A DNA stretch of 64,000 nt from Hemicordylus capensis (Eukaryota; Chordata; Lepidosauria; Squamata; Cordylidae): assembly GCF_027244095.1 (NCBI RefSeq), contig NC_069657.1:148238857-148302856 (forward strand), written 5' to 3'. The position numbers and the translations under genes are program-made. This document shows, one piece after another, positions 59,121 through 64,000 of the stretch; the first letter of the stretch is position 1, and the number at the start of each line of letters is the position of its first letter. A model generated the notes under the pieces. That model ran no database searches and was not told the DNA's origin. It saw only the letters and a list, made by a program, of their open reading frames with translations.

Positions 59121-61090
59121 TATTCGGTCATTGACCAGCAAACATTTACAATAAAACAGTATGCATTTTACAAATAATATAACAAAACCTGGCCACGCCA
59201 GAGATAATGTCATTATCCACATTAGTTAAAAGATATTTTAAACAAAATTCATCAGACCGGCCAGGCAAATTATCTAACATAGGAGATATAAGTCTTGAAC
59301 CAATTCAATAGGTCGATTACACATTGTGTGAAAAATTAAATGCTATGCTTTTGAAAAAGATGCTATGCTTTTGGCCTGCTGCAAAAGAGAGCGGACTCGA
59401 AGGAAGGATGGGAGTGGGCCCACCTCGGGCAAAGAAGGCAGTGGGAAGTGGGTGGGTGGGTGGATCATTTTTTATTTCTTTAAAAAAAAAATTCCCCACC
59501 CCACCCCTAGTGTTGACTTGCGCAAGAGCATCAGCTTGGGGGGGAAACCCCTGAGGCTTTAGGAAAAGTCGCTCTGTCACTATGACCCCTCCATACATCT
59601 GGGTACTTCAAAGTATCCCAAAAAGCCACTGCAGAAAGTGGAACTTTTTATTATGGGCATAATTCGGGCTAAGCTCCAAAGCACAGGGAAAACCGCGAAT
59701 TTTGTATGGAATGCTCTCCATCAATATCTTGCAGGGACTTCAAGGTAAATCCCCCAATGTGCAAACGCATATCCACCACTCTCGGGGTACTTTGAAATAC
59801 ATCTGTTGCTGGGAATAGCTGAATAGTGAGCTCTCAAACACTGGAACATTCATTGTCTAACAGCTAAATAAATTAGATTTGGAGGGAATGTCCCTGTTCC
59901 TGACCTCTCTGGAAATCACTGAACCTGAAAGACTGAAGCCTGTTCTATATTTTCAGCAGAATGAGGTGGTAGAATCCTGAGATAGCAAAGGGAGCTGTAT
60001 CACTTCAGACTACAGGTGGGAACTTTCATTTCTGAATGTTTGCCCACATTAAAAAATATGCCTACAAGAAGAAAACTGGCCCCTCCGAGAGAGCGGTTCT
60101 AGCCTAGCCATCTCCTTATTGTGCTAGCTTTCTGTTTCCAGGGAGCTTTGCTATTGTTTTTAAACTTGGGAAATATTCAGACATTGTGAATGTGATCCCC
60201 CCACCCCTGCAATCTGAAGCAGTACAATCCAGTCCAACATCTCAGGATTTTCCCTGCTGCGTGTTTAGACCAGGCTTGAGCCCTTGTCTAAGACCAGGAT
60301 TTGATTCAAAGTTTACCAGCAAAAGCATAAACATTGTTGAAGGATACCTGTCAGATTCGCTATAGTATACTTATTTAGTTATTTATTTCATTTGTTTTGT
60401 TTTGTTTTGCTTTGTTTTGTTTAAAAATGCTGTGAGCTACTCTGAGCCTATGGGATAGAACAAGAGATAAAACAAACAAACAAACAATAAATTGAAACCC
60501 TACAGCCTAAGATTCTCACATGTCACATATTCCCTGTTTCTATGGGTACTTCAGGTGGGTTTGTTTGTTACGCTATCACATGTCATAGCAAATGTGAGTT
60601 GGTTTGGTGACTTGTCACTCTTTTGAGGCTATTCTCACAACCCGCAGAAACTGGGCTAAGGTTTGTGCGAGTCCTCGGAGTGATCTGCCCTGCTCCATGC
60701 TGCACAGAGCTGGGAGGCTGATTGTGTGGGAGCATGGAATGCGCGCCCACCAGGGAAACAACGATCATCTGGGGGGAAGTGAAGACTTGGGAAACCTTTT
60801 CCCTACCTGCCTGCCTGGTAGGTTGTGTGAATGGCCCTATTATTTTGTATATATAGGAAAATCTAACACATCTTGAACATTCCAAATCAAAGTTCCCACA
60901 GCCACAGAACAAACAACAATTTGCATCTTCTTCACCCTACCCAAAATGTCCTGCTATAATATAGTCACACTGAATGCACTGAATGCAGGAAGAGGGGACT
61001 CTAGTCTGAAGAAAAAGCTACTTACGACTTTTTTATGTCTTCTGAAGAGGCAGATTGTGGGATGCCCAGTGTTTGGTAGTAATCAACCAT
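51772..61090 (-). CDS. DNAJB2-like tandem paralogue, complete J-domain co-chaperone gene
   Basis: Exons in transcript order: 61090-61026, 57921-57812, 56958-56899, 56254-56138, 54876-54772, 54447-54345, 52932-52862, 52280-51772; 1140 nt, 379 codons, no internal stop, all GT-AG. Exons 1, 2 and 7 (65, 110 and 71 nt) equal those of DNAJB2 next door, and all phases match. The J domain (1-78) is about three-quarters identical, with HPD at 31-33 ([11 protein letters not shown]). Then come [19 protein letters not shown] and [18 protein letters not shown]1 is replaced by an unrelated stretch ([13 protein letters not shown], from 211). UIM2 remains ([16 protein letters not shown], about 256-271). A basic [14 protein letters not shown] patch and a CTIL CaaX box end the protein. 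Introns rule out a processed copy. The function is inferred to be that of a co-chaperone with altered ubiquitin binding. Confidence 0.93.
53935..54120 (-). mobile_element. LINE 3' fragment (CR1/L2-like)
   Basis: CTAAAAAGCCTGGCTGAAGT, TGTCTTCAGTTGTTTCCTAA and AATCTCAGTAGGAAGTGCAT parallel 51061-51155 and 37872-37960, but are more diverged. Confidence 0.6.
55060..55240 (+). mobile_element. tRNA-derived SINE
   Basis: GGAAGAGCACCTTTGCATTT and the B box GGTTCAATCCC, then GGAGAGCTGCTGCCAGTCAG and AGTCTGACTCAGTATATGAC. Same family as 22825-22985. Confidence 0.7.
55575..56095 (+). mobile_element. tRNA-derived SINE interrupted by a 5S-headed SINE
   Basis: The left part carries the head (GGCAGAGCTCATGCATTG, B box GGTTCAAGCC) and an internal (AAAAT)n run. 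The right part resumes as CTTGGAGGGCTGCTGCCAGT at about 56030. The inserted SINE occupies about 55727-56028, with GACCTT repeated at both sides. Confidence 0.7.
55727..56028 (+). mobile_element. 5S-rRNA-headed SINE, full length
   Basis: The head at 55771-55811 (AGCTAAGCAGGATCTGCCCT.. GAATGGGAGAC) matches the internal promoter part of vertebrate 5S rRNA (AGCTAAGCAGGGTCGGGCCT.. GGATGGGAGAC). The body continues GCAAGATATTCCCCTCAGGG to CAGTTTCCTATG. Four copies in the window (12509, 39641, 45475, 55727). Confidence 0.85.
58250..58545 (-). mobile_element. LINE 3' end (CR1/L2-like)
   Basis: (TTTA)n tail, TATACCACCTTTCATTAAAA, CAAGGCAGTTTACAGC, then AAAAGCCAGGATTTAACATG. Inside the first coding intron of the DNAJB2-like gene. 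Confidence 0.65.
58766..59070 (-). mobile_element. CR1 LINE 3' end
   Basis: Reverse complement of the segment at 4425-4765 and 45060-45382: ATAAGAACATAG..., GTCTAATCCAGCATCC, CAACTGGTATCTAGAGGCAT, CATTGATAGACCAGTCCTCC. Confidence 0.82.
59073..59330 (-). mobile_element. LINE-like 3' end with (TC)n tail
   Basis: Read on the minus strand the segment ends GCTGGTCAATGACCGAATAA and runs into a (TC)n microsatellite (59073-59116). A similar ending (CTGATCAATGATCATAATAA) lies on the + strand at about 63231-63250. The family was not identified. Confidence 0.5.
59331..60624. other. Intron of the DNAJB2-like gene, nothing recognised
   Basis: Mixed-composition sequence with a short (GTTTT)n run near 60388-60420. 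No exon is seen and there are no repeats that I can name. Confidence 0.4.
60625..60835. mobile_element. Inverted-repeat DNA element (family of 48689-49139), short copy
   Basis: The left end TTGAGGCTATTCTCACAACC and the right end GGTTGTGTGAATGGCCCT are imperfect inverted repeats. ACTGGGCTAAGG just inside is shared with the copy at 14500-14735 in reverse. Confidence 0.55.
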
Positions 61091-61699
61091 GGTGCTGTTT
61101 GTTCTGTGCAGAGGCCAGCTGTAAATCTGGAAATAACAGTGTGACAATAATCACCGACCACCTCCAGCCAACTTTCACGCCCAGCTGCTCCAGTTTTCAA
61201 GAGCACACAACTGAGCCCCTCTGCAGCACTCTTCCAGCACCAAATTCCCTCTTATCATCAGACACCTCACTTCTTTGCCTAATATAAGCTCTCTCTTCTT
61301 CAAACCTCATTTAGCTATTGTGCAGGGGAGTCATTTAGGGGGAGCAATCCCCCCATTTCCATATTTCAAGGCACATGTGAGTGTGATTACTTTGCAGGAG
61401 CAACTATATTTCTATTATAAATTATTAAATGAGCTTAGAATGTGCTTGCCAACAGCACAACAAATGCCTTTGCTTAAGAAAAAGAAAATAATGCCTGTAT
61501 GACTTCTGTTGATAACACTGATAATACATTATATTATGTACAAAAAGTAATGACAAGAAATGTCTCCCCTGCACATTAGCTAAATGAGATTTGAAGAAGA
61601 GAAGAGACATAAGTTTTGGGTGGTATAAAATATGTTAATTAAAATTAATTAATTAATGAAATGCTCTTAAAATGCACTGTGTATATGCATGTTTGCATT

Positions 61700-62200
61700 T
61701 TTTTATTAATATACCTATTTACACCCCACATTTTTCTCTCAAAAAGCAGATGCTTCCAAAGCATCAATCAGTTAAAACCAACATCAATAAAATAAAAGCA
61801 AAAAACAAAATCAACAATCCAAAGCAACAAAAGCATTAATTTTAAAAAACCCAGTGATTTTTTTAAAAAATCCACACTAAACACAGTAAGCATAAGAAAT
61901 CAAAATCAGCATAATTCAAACACTTTCTTGGTTTTTAGGCACTGGACTCAGCATAGTACTGCTAAAGGGGAAGCCAACCTAACTTCATGTGGCAGGGAGT
62001 TGTCTGTACTAGGTGTTATCACAGAAAAGACCCTCCCGTGTGTTGCCACCAGTTGAACTTGAGAAGACAGTGGGATACAAGAGAGCCTAGAAGATGAGTA
62101 GATTCATACAAGGAGAAGTAGGCCTTATATCCCACAGCAGGCCTTGAAACCTTGCTGCCCCCAACTGTACAGAATTCTGAAAAGACACCTCTACTTATGT
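61700..62200 (-). mobile_element. Diverged LINE 3' end
   Basis: A-rich 3' side (AAAACCAACATCAATAAAAT) followed by AGTTGTCTGTACTAGGTG and GAAGTAGGCCTTATATCCCA, the layout seen in the minus-strand LINE ends elsewhere in the window. Confidence 0.5.
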
Positions 62201-62929
62201 GCCTCTTCATCACACAATTTTCATTGCAACTCAAGCCCTATTCAGACATTATGTTGTACAGGTGTCTGCACACATGTAAGTGTTTTTGTGTGAATGACTG
62301 ATAATTCATTTTAAATGTGAACTTGGGTACAGGCACCTTCAAATGCCGGAAACAGACAAGAAGTGTACAACTGTACGTGTGTTGTATATACTAGGACAGC
62401 ATGGATGATACCATTTCTGCCCATGTAATTAGGAGGGGGACATGCCGAGAGCATTCCCATCACGATGTCCTCCATGAACATACCTATGCCCTTCCAACAT
62501 GTCCCTTTGTAATCTACTGAGAACGTCCTGATAGGTGTGTTCTCGAAGCATCCCTTCCTAATTGCATGGGTAGAATAATAGTATCCAAACAGGCCCAATG
62601 TGTGAATAACTGTATGTGTGTACACTGTACACAGATTGTAAGTGCATGAAACATAACATGTGAACAGGGCTTTTTATACACACCTTTGCTTTCCATTATT
62701 TGGGCTAGCTGCTGCATATATAAACATAGACCAGTCACCTGAAACGTACCAAACATTCCCTCTCTTACATTATTCTTGTCTACTATTGCCAGGCTAAGCC
62801 AAGATATGTTCCCAACAAAACTAGAAAACTGTGCAGTCCCTGCTCTGAAAGGACACAGGTTGAACCAGGAACTGGAAAGAGGAAAGGGCTTGCTTAAGCT
62901 ATAAGCTATAGCACCTACCCAGTTTGATA

Positions 62930-63275
62930 TTTCCCTCCCTGCTTAGGGACAAGATGGAGACACTGAGTGTTAAGAGATCCGTTCTGGACAGAGTTTCCAT
63001 GTCTCGCAGAGCAGGGAAAATGTAATACTGTGGCTCATTTCCATATACTAATGCCCTCCTTGCAGATAGGAAACCTTCTATCATTTGTTGCCAAATTTTG
63101 TGCTGATAATATCTGCCAGCAGCTAACTTCTAGCCCTACTTCCTAGATGCTGCTACAAAAGGCTTCTGTGTTGGTGTACTCTGTATGACGGAATTCTTAT
63201 CTGAATGTAGTATTATTTGTCTGTAGGTACATCTGATCAATGATCATAATAAAGCTATTTATTCATTCATATACT
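62930..63275 (+). mobile_element. LINE-like 3' end
   Basis: Ends CTGATCAATGATCATAATAAAG and then TTTATTCATTCAT. Similar in its last 25 bases to the minus-strand element at 59073-59330. The family was not identified. Confidence 0.45.
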
Positions 63276-63514
63276 AATGCAGATTGCCCATTGTCCAGTA
63301 CTGGGGGTGAATTTTAAAAAAAGAAATGGGGGGGGGTGGGAGTAAAAAGTTGGCAATTGGCATGGAAAACTAAAGTTAAGGGCCAGGTTACTAGGGGCAA
63401 CCCTAGAATGTGCTTTAAAGGAAAAACCCCAGCGGGGAGAGGAAAGTTAACAGTGGGTGGTTGGGTGGCCAGGGGCTCTGAAGGAACAGTTAATTCTTGA
63501 GTTGGGTTTGTGAT

Positions 63515-63710
63515 ATATTATTAATTATTTTTATTATTAATTCAATTTCTATCCCGCCCTTCCAAAAATGGCTCAGAGCAGTTTACACAGAGAAATAATA
63601 AATAAATAAGATAGATCCCTGTCCCCAAAGGGCTCACAATCTTGAAAGAAACATAAGATAGACACCAGCAACAGTCGCTGGAGGTACTGTGCTGGGGGTG
63701 GATAGGGCCC
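63515..63710 (-). mobile_element. CR1/L2-like LINE 3' end
   Basis: TATCCCGCCCTTCCAAAAAT, CAAAGGGCTCACAATCTTGA and AGGTACTGTGCTGGGGGTGG closely match 1240-1400. Confidence 0.75.
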
Positions 63711-64000
63711 GTTGCTCTCCCCCTGCTAAATAAAGAGTCACCACACTTTAGAAAGATGCCTCTTTTGTTCCATTAGCAGGGGTAAAGAGTTTTGATCATG
63801 TTGTATGTGCTTTTAAACTATAGATGGTTTTCTTACAGGGGTTTTCCTACACCATCAGTTTTTATGAGATAAATTTACGCTGTTTCTCATTTGATGTCTA
63901 GAATCCCTTCTCTCAGAGATGTGCTTTTTTACTGGCAGGCAACATGGCATTTCTCAGCACTCAAAACACAATATTTTGGACCTGGGGATATGGTAACACC

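Larger units (their letters stand above)
61104..64000. other. Region upstream of the DNAJB2-like coding start: repeats, no CpG island, no gene
   Basis: An acceptor (CCTCTGCACAG|AACAAACAGCACCATG, at about 61103) shows that a non-coding upstream exon is expected, but none could be placed. Holds LINE pieces at about 61700-62200 (-), 62930-63275 (+) and 63515-63710 (-). The end of the window is unassigned. Confidence 0.5.

Noticed and set aside
51772-61090. Second DNAJB2 copy as a processed pseudogene or assembly duplicate
   Set aside because: It has seven introns in the same phases, an open frame throughout and strongly diverged sequence, so it is neither retrocopied nor an assembly repeat.

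Overview
The window is vertebrate nuclear DNA and almost certainly comes from a squamate reptile (lizard or snake). The genes are intron-rich with GT-AG splice sites. The spacer DNA carries a Sauria-type tRNA SINE, several copies of a 5S-rRNA-headed SINE, CR1 and CR1/L2-like LINE 3' ends, and many short hAT-type inverted-repeat elements. Human PTPRN and DNAJB2 are also neighbours arranged tail to tail, as here.

Layout. (1) 244-16333, + strand: the last 14 coding exons of PTPRN (IA-2), from the end of the lumenal domain through the membrane segment to the stop. The upstream exons lie outside the window. The 4.5-kb intron 9797-14272 carries the microRNA miR-153. (2) About 17250-22097: convergent 3' region. 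A PTPRN poly(A) signal lies at 17223 and a probable long DNAJB2 3'UTR ends near 18095. (3) 22098-37419, - strand: eight coding exons of DNAJB2 (352 codons). A probable non-coding first exon lies in a CpG-rich region at 45.7-47.3 kb. The introns are swollen by transposons, including a broken Ty3/Gypsy fossil (32.0-36.0 kb) and a LINE with a recognisable reverse transcriptase (37.7-39.0 kb). (4) 47.5-51.7 kb: spacer with SINEs, inverted-repeat elements and a nearly perfect 97-nt hairpin. (5) 51772-61090, - strand: a second, complete, intron-bearing DNAJB2-like gene (379 codons) in tandem with the first. It shares the exon plan, J domain, second ubiquitin-interacting motif and C-terminal CaaX box, but lacks the first ubiquitin-interacting motif. 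(6) 61.1-64.0 kb: repeat-rich sequence upstream of that gene, with no gene seen.

Roles. PTPRN is a dense-core-vesicle membrane protein with a catalytically dead phosphatase domain, and miR-153 sits in its intron. DNAJB2 is an HSP70 co-chaperone that recognises ubiquitylated clients through its UIMs and is probably anchored to membranes by prenylation. The tandem DNAJB2-like gene is the most biologically interesting item. The most striking structural item is a hAT element whose 8-bp target duplication copies the splice donor of DNAJB2 coding exon 7.
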